Shown here: piece by piece, positions 36,855 through 44,968 of the stretch | Numbering within the stretch: the first letter of the stretch is position 1 | Layout: each line of letters begins with the position of its first letter | Assembly (NCBI GenBank): GCA_016715765.1 | Contig: JADJZJ010000019.1 | Location: 23,303 to 87,302 of the forward strand | Direction of reading: 5' to 3' | Length of the DNA: 64,000 nt | DNA from: Opitutaceae bacterium | Lineage (GTDB): Bacteria > Verrucomicrobiota > Verrucomicrobiia > Opitutales > Opitutaceae | The notes under the pieces: generated by a model | The model's database searches: none | What the model was told of the DNA's origin: nothing | Seen by the model: only the letters and a program-made list of their open reading frames with translations | Translations under genes and position numbers: made by a program

Positions 36855-38534
36855 ATGAAACTCCTCTGTCCCTGCCTCCTCCTCCTCGCCCTGACCGTTG
36901 GTCTGCGGGCCGGCGAGACGTACCTGCCTTTCCGCCCGGACCTGCCCGCGGGCGCGGCTTATGCACTCGACGCGCGGCGCCTGCATCCCACGCAGTTCTA
37001 CCTCGGCTGGCGCGAGGTCGCGGCCAAGCGCGACCAGCTCAACCGTATGCCGGCGGACGCCATCACGGCCTACCTGAAGAAGAAGGACGTGCCCGTGGTG
37101 ATCGGTCCGCAAGGCGTACCCTACCAGACCGACGGCCACCACACCCTCCGGGCGCTCATCGAATCGACGGCGGCCGACAAGACCGCCTACGGCCACATCC
37201 TCGCCAACTGGTCGGACCTCGACCTGGGGGAGTTCTGGCGACGCATGCAGCAGTCCAGGTATGCCTTCCTGCTTGCGCCCGGCGGCGAGGCCCGCGCGCC
37301 GGAGACGCTGCCCGCGAGCCTGTCCGGCATGGAACCTGATCCGTACCGCGGTCTCGCGTGGGCGGTGATGAACGCCGGCGGGTTCAAGGAACGGAAGGAC
37401 GTGTACTTCCAGGAATTTCACTGGGCCGGCTATTTCCGCGAGCTCGTGACGTGGGACGATCGCGACGACACGGCGTTTGCCGCGGCGGTGGATAAGGCCG
37501 TGACGCTGGCGCGCCATCCGGCGGCCTGGAACCTGCCGGGCTATGACGGGCCGGCGGTCCTGCAACCGCGGGTCGTCACTGCACCGGTCCGGCACGACAC
37601 CGACGACCCCGCGATTTGGATCGATCCGACCGACCCGGCGCGGAGCCTCGTGATCGGCACCGACAAGGACACGGACGGCGCCCTCCATGCCTTTGATTTG
37701 AATGGCCGGGTGGTGCGCACGGTGTCGGGACTGCGGCGGCCCAACAACGTGGATATTGCGGCCGGAGTCCGTCTCGGCGGGCGCGAGGTGGCCGTTGCCG
37801 TCACCACCGAACGCGAGGCCCGCCGCCTTCGCGTGTTCACGGTGCCGGACCTGCAGTGCGTGGATCAGGGCGACCTCCTCGTATTTGCCGGCGACCCGGA
37901 GCGGGCCCCAATGGGCGTGGCCCTGTACCGCCGACCACGGGACGGGGCGCTGTTCGCCATCGTGGGGGGTAAGTCCGGCCCGACCGAGGGCTACCTCGCG
38001 CAATACCGCCTCGAAGACGATGGCGGCGGCCGCGTGCGAATGACGCTGGTCCGGCACTTTGGCGCCTACAGCGGACGCAAGGAAATCGAGGCCATCGCCG
38101 TGGATGCGGAATTGGGCTACGTTTATTATTCGGACGAGCGGGTGGGCGTGCGGAAATACCAGGCCGATCCCGATGCGACTGATGCCGACCGCGAACTGGC
38201 GCTGTTCGCCACCGAGGGTTTTGCGGCGGACCACGAAGGCATTGCCATTTACCGGACGGGTCCGGGCACGGGCTATCTCGCGATCTCGGATCAACAGGCG
38301 AATGCTTTCCAGTTTTTCCCGCGCGAGGGCACGACGGGCCGGCCGCACAATCATCCGGCGCTGGCCAGGGTTCCGGTCGCGGCCCTTGAGTGCGATGGCT
38401 GCGAGGTGACGGCGGAAGCACTGCCCGGATTTCCCGGCGGGCTGTTCGTCGCGATGTCCACCGACCGCACCTTCCATTTTTATGCGTGGGCGGATCTGGC
38501 GGAGGCGGCAGGGTTGCCACGGCTGCAGCAATGA
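36855..38534 (+). CDS. ParB-like (ParBc_2) domain fused to beta-propeller phytase
   Basis: This is a 559-residue exported protein with signal peptide MKLLCPCLLLLALTVGLRAG. Residues ~25-225 match the ParBc_2 'putative ParB-like nuclease' family: LHPTQFYLGWREVAAKRDQL, YQTDGHHTLRALIES, GLAWAVMNAGGFKERKD and FQEFHWAGYFREL. Residues ~240-555 are a beta-propeller phytase with RHDTDDPAIWIDPTDP, GTDKDTDGALHAFDL, RPNNVDIA, EIEAIAVDAELGYVYYSDE and DHEGIAIY, the Asp/Glu calcium and phosphate ligands of BPP. BPPs release phosphate from phytate. The ParB-like part may be an ancient binding or nuclease module; its role in a phytase is unknown. An in-frame ATG at 36690 lies in a repeat. Confidence 0.88.
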   Translation: MKLLCPCLLLLALTVGLRAGETYLPFRPDLPAGAAYALDARRLHPTQFYLGWREVAAKRDQLNRMPADAITAYLKKKDVPVVIGPQGVPYQTDGHHTLRALIESTAADKTAYGHILANWSDLDLGEFWRRMQQSRYAFLLAPGGEARAPETLPASLSGMEPDPYRGLAWAVMNAGGFKERKDVYFQEFHWAGYFRELVTWDDRDDTAFAAAVDKAVTLARHPAAWNLPGYDGPAVLQPRVVTAPVRHDTDDPAIWIDPTDPARSLVIGTDKDTDGALHAFDLNGRVVRTVSGLRRPNNVDIAAGVRLGGREVAVAVTTEREARRLRVFTVPDLQCVDQGDLLVFAGDPERAPMGVALYRRPRDGALFAIVGGKSGPTEGYLAQYRLEDDGGGRVRMTLVRHFGAYSGRKEIEAIAVDAELGYVYYSDERVGVRKYQADPDATDADRELALFATEGFAADHEGIAIYRTGPGTGYLAISDQQANAFQFFPREGTTGRPHNHPALARVPVAALECDGCEVTAEALPGFPGGLFVAMSTDRTFHFYAWADLAEAAGLPRLQQ

Positions 38535-38639
38535 TGTCGCCGGGTCGATGACGCGGCGTCAGCGGTCGTGGCGGATGATTGCCGTTGCCGTCGCCGGTTC
38601 ACCGGTGTTGTCTGACAGCGTACCCGGCGGCAATTTCCG

Positions 38640-39056
38640 ATGAATACTGATCTGGCAGCCCAGGACGCGATTGATCGCCTGAACAAGGTCGGCTTCGCCA
38701 ACCTGTCCAAGCTCGATAAGACCCTGGCGGCCTGCTGGCTCTTTGACGCGGGCGTCAACAACACCGGCTTTGCCCGCTATTATGCCGGCAAGCGGGGCAA
38801 CCTGGCGTTCTATGCGCCGTTGGCGCTCAGGACGATCGGGGCCAGGCAGCTGGCCGGGATTGCGGCGGAAGCCAACGCGTTCTTCGGTCCGGAGGGTCCC
38901 TCCCCGGACCGGGATGTCCGCCGCGGCCAGCTGGCCGCCCTGCCGGAGGCAGCCCGCCGTGCGTTCACCCTACTGGAAGAGCGCTATGTGAACGCCGAGG
39001 AGGACGTGGACGATTGCCTGGAGGCCTACCTCAACCGGACGCTGCCGCCAAAGTAA
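38640..39056 (+). CDS. DUF4375 (DMP19-like) protein
   Basis: This 138-residue soluble protein reads DAGVNNTGFARYYAGKRGN, LALRTIGARQLAGIAAEANAF and LEERYVNAEEDVDDCLEAYL, matching the DUF4375 family in which an N(N/G)GF(A/S)QYF-like motif is conserved. The family is acidic and related to DNA-mimic proteins; function here is unknown. It stands alone between the phytase and a family B repeat. No regulatory site is evident. Confidence 0.72.
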   Translation: MNTDLAAQDAIDRLNKVGFANLSKLDKTLAACWLFDAGVNNTGFARYYAGKRGNLAFYAPLALRTIGARQLAGIAAEANAFFGPEGPSPDRDVRRGQLAALPEAARRAFTLLEERYVNAEEDVDDCLEAYLNRTLPPK

Positions 39057-39136
39057 ACGGCGGAGACGGCGTGCGTTCAGCGGGCGCCCGCTGATCGCGG
39101 AGGGAGCGTGATTGGGTCCGAGCTTTTCAAACCGGG

Positions 39137-39240
39137 CTAGCCACAAAGAATCCAAAGACGTATGAAGCGCACGAGGCGCCTATAGGCGCGCGGAAGACTT
39201 CCGCAATCCGGACGGAAACTTTGTGTTCTTTGTGGTTAAA
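39137..39240. repeat. family B palindromic element
   Basis: GCTAGCCACAAAGAATCCAAAG at the left and ACTTTGTGTTCTTTGTGGTT at the right enclose GAGGCGCCTATAGGCGCGCGG, which is itself a palindrome. It lies at the 3' side of both neighbouring convergent genes and may help end transcription. Confidence 0.85.
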
Positions 39241-39267
39241 AAATCCGGATCGGGACACCGTCAGGAG

Positions 39268-41427
39268 CTACCCCTTGATCGCGTCCAAGACCATGCCCGG
39301 GGTCAGCAGCTCGGGCAGGAGGATGGGGTCGCTCTTGCCGGGGAGCCAGATGACGTTGAAGGGCACGGCGCTGCGCTGGTACTTGGCGAGCTCGGCGGTG
39401 ATCTTCGGGTCCTTGTTCGTCCAGTCGCCCTTGAGTGCGACGACCTTCTTGTCGGCGAAATACTGCAGGACCTCGGCGGAGGTGAAGACGAGTTTCTTGT
39501 TGGCCTGGCAGGTGGCGCACCAGCGGGCGGTGAAGTCCACGTAGACCGGACGGCCCTCGGCGCGATACTTGGCGACGGCCTCCTCGCTCCACTTTTCCCA
39601 GTTGATCTCGGTGGGGGCGGGCGGCTGCGGCCAGCCGGCCCACAGGCCGGTCGCGCAGACCAGGGCGCCGGCGATCACGCCGAAACGGGCGCGGCCGGCG
39701 GAGGCGCCGGGGGCGTGCCAGCGGCCGTAGAACCACACGCCCATGGCGACGAGCACGAGGCCGAAGAGCGCCATGAGCATGCCGCCTTCGCTGGCCTGGC
39801 CGGCAAGCACCCACACGAGGTAGGCAACGGTGGCGTAGAGCGGGAAGGCCATGAACTGCTTGAAGGTTTCCATCCACGCGCCGGGACGCGGCAGCACCTT
39901 CACGGCCTGCGGGAAGATGGAGAGCAGCAGGTAGGGCGCGGAGAGGCCGACCGCGATGGCCGTGAAAATCAGGAACGACTCGGTGACCGGCAGCGCGAGG
40001 GCGGCGCCGAGCGCGGGGGCGAGGAAGGGCGCGGAGCAGGGCGTGGCGACGACGGTCGCGAGGATGCCGGTGAAGAACGAGCCGCCGTAGCCTTCCTTCA
40101 TCTGGAGGTTGGAGCCGACGCCGGTGGCGCTGAGCCCGAACTCAAAGACGCCGCTCATGTTCATCGCGAAGACGAGCATGAGGATGGCGAGGGCGTAGAC
40201 GAAGCCGGGCGACTGCAGCTGGAAGCCCCAGCCGAGCTGGTCGCCGCTGGCGCGCAGCACGGCGAGCACGCCGGCGAGCGTCCAGAACGAGAGGAGCACG
40301 CCGAGGGTGAAAACAAGCCCGTGGGTCACGACCTTGCTGCGTTCACTGCCGGCCTGGTTGACGAAACCGAGAATCTTGATGCCGAGCACGGGGAACACGC
40401 AGGGCATGAGGTTGAGGATGAGCCCGCCGACAAACGCGAGGGCGAGCGTGCCGAGCAGGCTGACAGGCGCGGCGGGAGCAGGTGCGGTCGGCTCAGGAGT
40501 AGGGCGGGTCTGTGACCCGCCCTGGGGCAGGTCGGACCTGTCCTCCGTAGCCTTGGCGAAGGAGGAGACCTGCCCTACTGGTGCGCCCGCCTTCGTGAAG
40601 GGCACATCCACGCGGAGACCCGGCAGCGAACCATCGGGCAGCCAGCCGTTTTCGGCGGTGAGCACGCCGACAAGCTGGGTCGCGTCCTGCGGTCCGTCGG
40701 GTGAAACGGGAAGGGTCAGCACGAAACCGCCCGCGCCGTCGGACGCGACGGTCTGGGGCAGTTCGTAGGCGACGAGGTTGTCGTCGGCGAAGAAGCGAAG
40801 CCCGGTCGGGACATGCGCCCCGGCCTGGGCGGCCTTGACCGTGAGCGTGATGGTGCTGCCGGCGCGGGCGGCGGTGACGGACCAGGCGGCGTCGGCGCGG
40901 GGCAGATTGGCGAGGACGGTGGCAAGGCGCGGGCCGAAGGTGGCGTCGGCCTTGGGGGCGTCGGCCGAGACGGGGAGCGTGATTTGCAGCTCGGCGCTGC
41001 CGGGCATGCAGGAATCCTCGCACATGAGCCACTCGGCGGCGGCCTTGAGGGTGAAGGTCCCGCCGGGTTCGAGCGTGGCGGGCGGGGTGATGGTGACGGG
41101 GAGGAGCAGGTCGCCCTCGTAGCCGTTGCCCACGATCGTGCCGGTGTGGTCCTTCAGGGCCTTGGGGGCGGGCCAGAGGATGTCGCTCGCGGTGGCGCCT
41201 TCCGGAAGGGTCCAGCCGATCGTGGTGACGAGGCCGGTGCCGGGATTGATCCAATAGGTGTGCCAGTGCGGCTGGTGCTGGAAGCGGAGCGCCACGGTGA
41301 AGGGCCGGCCCGGCTGGACCGAGGTGACGTCGGCGACCAGGGAGGCCCTGACCTGGGCGGAGGCCGTGGCGGGCCACAGGGCGGTCAGAAGCAGGGCGGC
41401 GAAAAGGGCCAGGCGGGAGAACTTCAT
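39268..41427 (-). CDS. DsbD/ScsB-type thiol:disulfide interchange protein
   Basis: This 719-residue protein carries electrons from cytosolic thioredoxin across the inner membrane to periplasmic thiols. After a signal peptide comes a DsbD-alpha-like domain (HQPHWHTYWINPGTG; Cys136 and Cys140 in MCEDSC). The eight-helix DsbD core follows with LNLMPCVFPVLGIK and VVATPCSAPFLAPALG, each with its membrane Cys, and a C-terminal thioredoxin domain with FTARWCATCQ (about Cys637/Cys640). The linker at residues ~284-310 is translated from an inserted spacer palindrome, giving SSFAKATEDRSDLPQGGSQ. The start is the ATG at 41427; the frame extends to 41562 through spacer. Neighbours suggest no dedicated partner. 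Confidence 0.92.
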   Translation of the reverse strand: MKFSRLALFAALLLTALWPATASAQVRASLVADVTSVQPGRPFTVALRFQHQPHWHTYWINPGTGLVTTIGWTLPEGATASDILWPAPKALKDHTGTIVGNGYEGDLLLPVTITPPATLEPGGTFTLKAAAEWLMCEDSCMPGSAELQITLPVSADAPKADATFGPRLATVLANLPRADAAWSVTAARAGSTITLTVKAAQAGAHVPTGLRFFADDNLVAYELPQTVASDGAGGFVLTLPVSPDGPQDATQLVGVLTAENGWLPDGSLPGLRVDVPFTKAGAPVGQVSSFAKATEDRSDLPQGGSQTRPTPEPTAPAPAAPVSLLGTLALAFVGGLILNLMPCVFPVLGIKILGFVNQAGSERSKVVTHGLVFTLGVLLSFWTLAGVLAVLRASGDQLGWGFQLQSPGFVYALAILMLVFAMNMSGVFEFGLSATGVGSNLQMKEGYGGSFFTGILATVVATPCSAPFLAPALGAALALPVTESFLIFTAIAVGLSAPYLLLSIFPQAVKVLPRPGAWMETFKQFMAFPLYATVAYLVWVLAGQASEGGMLMALFGLVLVAMGVWFYGRWHAPGASAGRARFGVIAGALVCATGLWAGWPQPPAPTEINWEKWSEEAVAKYRAEGRPVYVDFTARWCATCQANKKLVFTSAEVLQYFADKKVVALKGDWTNKDPKITAELAKYQRSAVPFNVIWLPGKSDPILLPELLTPGMVLDAIKG
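40497..40577. repeat. nested spacer palindrome translated inside dsbD
   Basis: GTAGGGCGGGTCTGTGACCC and its partner form one hairpin. Next to it, GGGGCAGGTCGGACCTG and GACCTGCCCTAC flank the 26-bp unit at 40541-40566 (TCCTCCGTAG...GCGAAGGAGGA). All 81 bp keep the dsbD frame open. The same 26-bp unit appears at 53231-53256 and, with substitutions, at 62711-62736. Confidence 0.85.
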
Positions 41428-41541
41428 GGGAGGGAGCGTAACGAGGTGGTGAGTGGGAGCAACTGGGGAGAGGTTTTCTTCCGTAACAGGGGTGAAAGAA
41501 TGGGTGAGGGTGGAAGGGAGACGGGTGGCGGGAGATGCTGG

Positions 41542-41579
41542 TGGTCGCACAATTGCGACCAAGCTGGTCGCGCTCCCAG
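41542..41579. repeat. family H hairpin ('GGTCGCACAATTGCGACC')
   Basis: TGGTCGCACAATTGCGACCA is followed by AGCTGGTCGCGCTCCCA. It is a variant of the GCGACCGAGGGCGGTCGCGCTCCC element seen at 46692-46721, 48677-48706 and 62829-62859. It lies between the dsbD-like and cysteine synthase genes. Confidence 0.7.
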
Positions 41580-41583
41580 GGAG

Positions 41584-42513
41584 TCAGCGTTGGAAGAGTT
41601 TGGTGGAGTAATACCGCTCGGCGCGGTCGCAGAGGATGGTAACGACGCGGGCGGCGGGTTCGAGGTTACAGGCCACGCGGAGGGCGGCGGCGACGTTGGC
41701 GCCGCTGGACGTGCCGACGAGGAGGCCGAATTCGCGGTTGAGGCGGCGGGTCATGGCGAGGGCCTCGGGGCTGCTGACCTTGACGGGTTGGTCAATGTGC
41801 GCGGAACGCAGCAGCGGCGGCACGTAGCCGCCAGCCACGCCCTCGATGAAGTGGCAGCAGGGCATTTCGCCGGAGAGCATCGCGGCCTCGGCGGGCTCCA
41901 TGGCGTACACCTTGAGGCCGGGATGGGCGGCGCGCAGGGCGCGGCCGCAGCCGGTGATGGTGCCGCCGGTGCCGTAGCCGGACACGAAGGCGGCGATGGG
42001 ACCGGGGAGCTGGGCGAGGATTTCGCGGCCGGTGTGCTCCTCGTGGTCGAGCGCGTTGAGGGGATTCTCGAACTGGCAGGGCAGGAAGTAGCGGCGGTCC
42101 TGCGCCGCCATCTCCCTGGACAGGGCGATGCCGGTGCCGTACCCGGCGGTGGCCTTGAAGAGCTGCACCTCGCCGCCGAACTGCTCGATGAGGTAGCGGC
42201 GCTCGACGCTGGCCGTGTCGCTCATGAGGATCTTCACCTTGTAGCCCTTGGCGGCGCCGACCATGGCGAGGGCGATGCCGGTGTTGCCGCTGGTGCATTC
42301 GAGGATGACCGAGTCGGGCCCCAGCAGGCCGCGGCGCTCCGCATCCTCAACGATGCAGAGGGCGAGCCGGTCCTTCACCGAGCCGCTGGGGTTGAGGAAC
42401 TCCGCCTTGACGTGGATCGTGCGCTCCTCCGCGGCAAAGCGCAGCGGCAACAACGGGGTGTTGCCGATCAAGCTCAGCACAGGCGGACGCGGACGCAGGG
42501 AGCCAACGGACAT
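41584..42513 (-). CDS. cysK: cysteine synthase (O-acetylserine sulfhydrylase), PLP-dependent
   Basis: This 309-residue cytosolic enzyme of the CysK/CysM family has IGNTPLLPL, the PLP lysine in NPSGSVKDR (Lys47), the phosphate/substrate loop TSGNTG (residues 74-79), GYGTGGTITG and GTSSGANVAAA. It would make cysteine from O-acetylserine (or O-phosphoserine) and sulfide. A cysteine source near a bacillithiol locus 1.2 kb away is fitting, though a common transcript is not shown. The C-terminus RAERYYSTKLF is typical of CysK/CysM. CysM or cystathionine-beta-synthase-like specificity cannot be excluded. Confidence 0.88.
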   Translation of the reverse strand: MSVGSLRPRPPVLSLIGNTPLLPLRFAAEERTIHVKAEFLNPSGSVKDRLALCIVEDAERRGLLGPDSVILECTSGNTGIALAMVGAAKGYKVKILMSDTASVERRYLIEQFGGEVQLFKATAGYGTGIALSREMAAQDRRYFLPCQFENPLNALDHEEHTGREILAQLPGPIAAFVSGYGTGGTITGCGRALRAAHPGLKVYAMEPAEAAMLSGEMPCCHFIEGVAGGYVPPLLRSAHIDQPVKVSSPEALAMTRRLNREFGLLVGTSSGANVAAALRVACNLEPAARVVTILCDRAERYYSTKLFQR

Positions 42514-42591
42514 AGGGGGCAGACTGTACCGGTCGGCGGCGTCCGCGTCATGAGCCGAAAGGACTAAAGCAGCCCCAGCCGGCCGGGGCAG

Positions 42592-42692
42592 CGGTTTTAG
42601 GTCTTAGGTTTTAAGTGTCAGGCACAGATCGCCCAGTGGCTCCCGCTCTCCATGGTCTTCCACCTAAAACCTAACACCTAGCACCTAACACC
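42592..42692. repeat. 'TTTTAGGTCTTAGGTTTTA' inverted repeat
   Basis: TTTTAGGTCTTAGGTTTTAA at the left and CCACCTAAAACCTAACACC plus TAGCACCTAACACC at the right are inverted AT-rich arms made of CCTAA(A)AC/CCTAGCAC units. They enclose ~50 bp of GC-rich core. Confidence 0.75.
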
Positions 42693-42700
42693 GCGCGCCA

Positions 42701-43399
42701 TCACTGATGACGCGCGGTCAGATGCGCGACCAGCAGCGTATAGAAGCAGAGCACCAGGTTCTGCAGCGGCAGCTGCAGGGGCGTGGGCAGGGCGTAGATG
42801 ATGAACACGGCCGGCATCCACACGACGGTGCTGGAAACCAGCACGGTCAGGCCGCGTCGCCAGTACCAGCCCCCGATGCGCAGGTCGGCAATCACGAGGC
42901 GGTGGTTGAAGTGCGACTCAATCCACTCATACGCCAGGACCGTCACCGGCACCGCGACGAACGGGCAGTAACCGAACTGGTCCAGCAGCGACTTGATGAC
43001 GATCGTCCGCACATCGACCCCCTCGCCAAAGCAGAACGCCATGAACCGGTACCAGAGATCCACCTCGATGCCCTTGTAGCCCCAGAAGGCGACCAGCGCG
43101 AGGCCCTGGCCCAGGCTGTAGCGCGAACGCGTGGCGGCCCGGGACCAGAACAGGAGCACCGGCAGGAGCCCGCCGAAGATTGAAGTCGAGACGATGCTGA
43201 AGGCGAATCCGGTCTCGACGCGCCACGCCGAGAGCCGGCCCAGCGCCTCGCGGGTCGGCGGATGCCAGTAGTACGCCAGCACCAGGGCCAGCGCGCCGGC
43301 CTGCAGGAGGAGTCCCGGCTTGAGATTGGCCTTCGCTCCGCGGCAGCCAGCCTGCCAGGAGGCGGCGAGGGAGGGGGACGCGGAAAGTGATTCGCTCAT
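42701..43399 (-). CDS. multi-pass membrane protein, weakly Mpv17-like
   Basis: This 232-residue protein with four or five hydrophobic segments starts at the ATG at 43399 (MSESLSASPSL). I do not recognise it with certainty. The order GYKGIEVDLWYRFMAF, LLDQFGYCPFVAVPVTVL and VWMPAVFIIYALPTPLQLPL, then NLVLCFYTLLVAHL resembles the eukaryotic Mpv17/PMP22 channel family (DQ...P..., W.P..., N..V...W...L). That is a pattern-level impression only. The upstream frame to 43504 runs into a spacer palindrome and is excluded. Confidence 0.5.
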   Translation of the reverse strand: MSESLSASPSLAASWQAGCRGAKANLKPGLLLQAGALALVLAYYWHPPTREALGRLSAWRVETGFAFSIVSTSIFGGLLPVLLFWSRAATRSRYSLGQGLALVAFWGYKGIEVDLWYRFMAFCFGEGVDVRTIVIKSLLDQFGYCPFVAVPVTVLAYEWIESHFNHRLVIADLRIGGWYWRRGLTVLVSSTVVWMPAVFIIYALPTPLQLPLQNLVLCFYTLLVAHLTARHQ

Positions 43400-43469
43400 A
43401 AAAGGGGCAACGTGCCGCCTGTCGTCAACCGGTGCGAGCGGGATTTCGCCGCCGACATGGTGCAGTGAG

Positions 43470-43652
43470 CACAGGTAGGGCGAACCGTCCCCGGTGAGCC
43501 GCACGCAGGCGGACGATCAACCGGCTCGGCGGGGACGCCTCGCCCTACCGACAGAGCCCCAGGCAATGCACAGAAAAGCCGAAAGAGGGGGGCGACCCCC
43601 CGGGGGGGGGGAAAAAAAAATTGGGGGGCAGCGCGGGGGGGGGGGGGGGGCC
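43470..43652. repeat. spacer palindrome followed by a poly-G artefact
   Basis: GGTAGGGCGAACCGTCCCCGG with AGCCG at 43475-43502 pairs with CGGCTCGGCGGGGACGCCTC plus GCCCTACC to 43558. From 43586 to 43652 the sequence is runs of C, G and A (for example nine G then nine A), probably a base-calling artefact like those at 7.8-9.1 and 21.2-22.4 kb. No gene is seen between 43400 and 43696. Confidence 0.65.
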
Positions 43653-43696
43653 GGTTCCGGATAAGTCATTCGACTGCTGCCATCGGGAGCGGAGGG

Positions 43697-44839
43697 TTAC
43701 TTCCGTGGTGCGGCGCAGACCCGGCGGTACAGTGCGAGATAGCGGGGGACGATCACGGCGGCGGAGAAGTGGCGGCGCGCGCGGAGCCGGGCGGCGCGGC
43801 CCAGCTGGGCGCGAACACCGGGGTGGGCGATGAGCGTTTCGACGGCGCGCGTGAGCGCCGCCGTGTCGCCGAACGGAACGAGCAGGCCGGTTCGGGCTGA
43901 CGTCACCACCTCGGGGATGCCGCCGACGGCGAAGGCGCAGCTCGGGCAGCCGAAGTTCATCGCCTCCAGGATGCTCAGGCAGAAACTTTCGGATTCCGAG
44001 GTGAACAACCCGAGGTCGGCGGCCTGCAGGTAGTCGTCGATCGCCGTCACGCGCTCGCGCACGACGACCCGCCGGCCGAGGCCGAGCCGGCGGACCTCGG
44101 CCTGGAAGGGGGCGAAGGAGGCGCCGGCAAGAATCACCAGCTTGAAGGAATTGCGCGGCCGGATGGCGGCGACGGTGGCGAGCAGCAGGTCGATGCGCTT
44201 GAGGGCGCGCAGGTTGGAAAGGTGCAGGATCATCGCCTCGCCGGCGGCGAGACCGAGTTCGCGGCGCACCGCGGCGCGCGAACGGCGCGGCGGGTGGGGC
44301 TCGAAGAAATTGTGGATCACCTCGATGGGGCGCCTGACGCCCAGCAGGCGCACCGTTTCGCGGCGCATGTATTCCGAGACGGTGGTGATGGCGTCAGAAT
44401 GCTGAAGCGCATGCGCGATGGCCGGGCCGTAGCCGGGATCGCGGCCGAGCAGGGTGGTGTCGGTGCCGTGCAGGGTGGTGACCACCTTCGGCCGTTTTCC
44501 CGGCGGGAGCATCGCCCGCGCGAGGATCGCCGCGGTGGCGTGCGGCACGGCGTAGTGGACGTGCAGCACGTCGAGCCCGTGCCGGCGGCTCACCTCGGCC
44601 ATCTTGACGGAGAGCGGCAGCGTGTAGTCGGGATACTTGAACAGGTCGTAGCTGTTCACCGTGACGGGGTGGAAAAACACCCGCGGCCCCGCCGGCATCC
44701 GGAACGGCGGCTCGTAGCTGATGAAGTGAATCTCGTGTCCGCGCGCCGCCAGCTCCTCCCCCAGCTCGGTCGCGAGGATGCCGCTGCCGCCCACGGAAGG
44801 GTAGCAGGTCAGGCCGATCTTGAGAGGTCGTGAGGACAT
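43697..44839 (-). CDS. bshA: GT4 glycosyltransferase, N-acetylglucosaminyl-malate synthase BshA
   Basis: This 380-residue cytosolic GT-B enzyme carries out step one of bacillithiol synthesis: it joins UDP-GlcNAc to L-malate. The N-terminus KIGLTCYPSVGGSGILATEL is the BshA signature, followed by GHEIHFISYEPPF and VHYAVPHATAAILA. HGTDTTLLGRDPGY and VSEYMRRETVRLLG are typical of the subgroup, and SESESFCLSILEAMNFGCP is the donor-binding E-x7-E motif. The bshB gene lies just upstream on the same strand after a family A repeat, and a BshC-like gene follows further upstream, which supports this specific call over other GT4 enzymes. Confidence 0.9.
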   Translation of the reverse strand: MSSRPLKIGLTCYPSVGGSGILATELGEELAARGHEIHFISYEPPFRMPAGPRVFFHPVTVNSYDLFKYPDYTLPLSVKMAEVSRRHGLDVLHVHYAVPHATAAILARAMLPPGKRPKVVTTLHGTDTTLLGRDPGYGPAIAHALQHSDAITTVSEYMRRETVRLLGVRRPIEVIHNFFEPHPPRRSRAAVRRELGLAAGEAMILHLSNLRALKRIDLLLATVAAIRPRNSFKLVILAGASFAPFQAEVRRLGLGRRVVVRERVTAIDDYLQAADLGLFTSESESFCLSILEAMNFGCPSCAFAVGGIPEVVTSARTGLLVPFGDTAALTRAVETLIAHPGVRAQLGRAARLRARRHFSAAVIVPRYLALYRRVCAAPRK

Positions 44840-44842
44840 TAT

Positions 44843-44950
44843 TTGACCACGGATGGCACGGATATCACGGATGCATAGACCACGGGATGCATGCAGGCGG
44901 CTCGAGAGATTGGACCAAGATCCGGTTTCATCCGTGAAATCCGTGGTTAA
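44843..44950. repeat. family A element between bshA and bshB
   Basis: TTGACCACGGATGGCACGGA at the left pairs with TCCGTGAAATCCGTGGTTAA at the right. It separates two genes that otherwise look like neighbours in one operon. Confidence 0.85.
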
Positions 44951-44968
44951 AATTTCCGGTCTGGAGCT

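Noticed and set aside
42701..43399. Naming the membrane protein Mpv17
   Set aside because: Only a loose pattern resemblance is visible; without a profile search the name is not justified.
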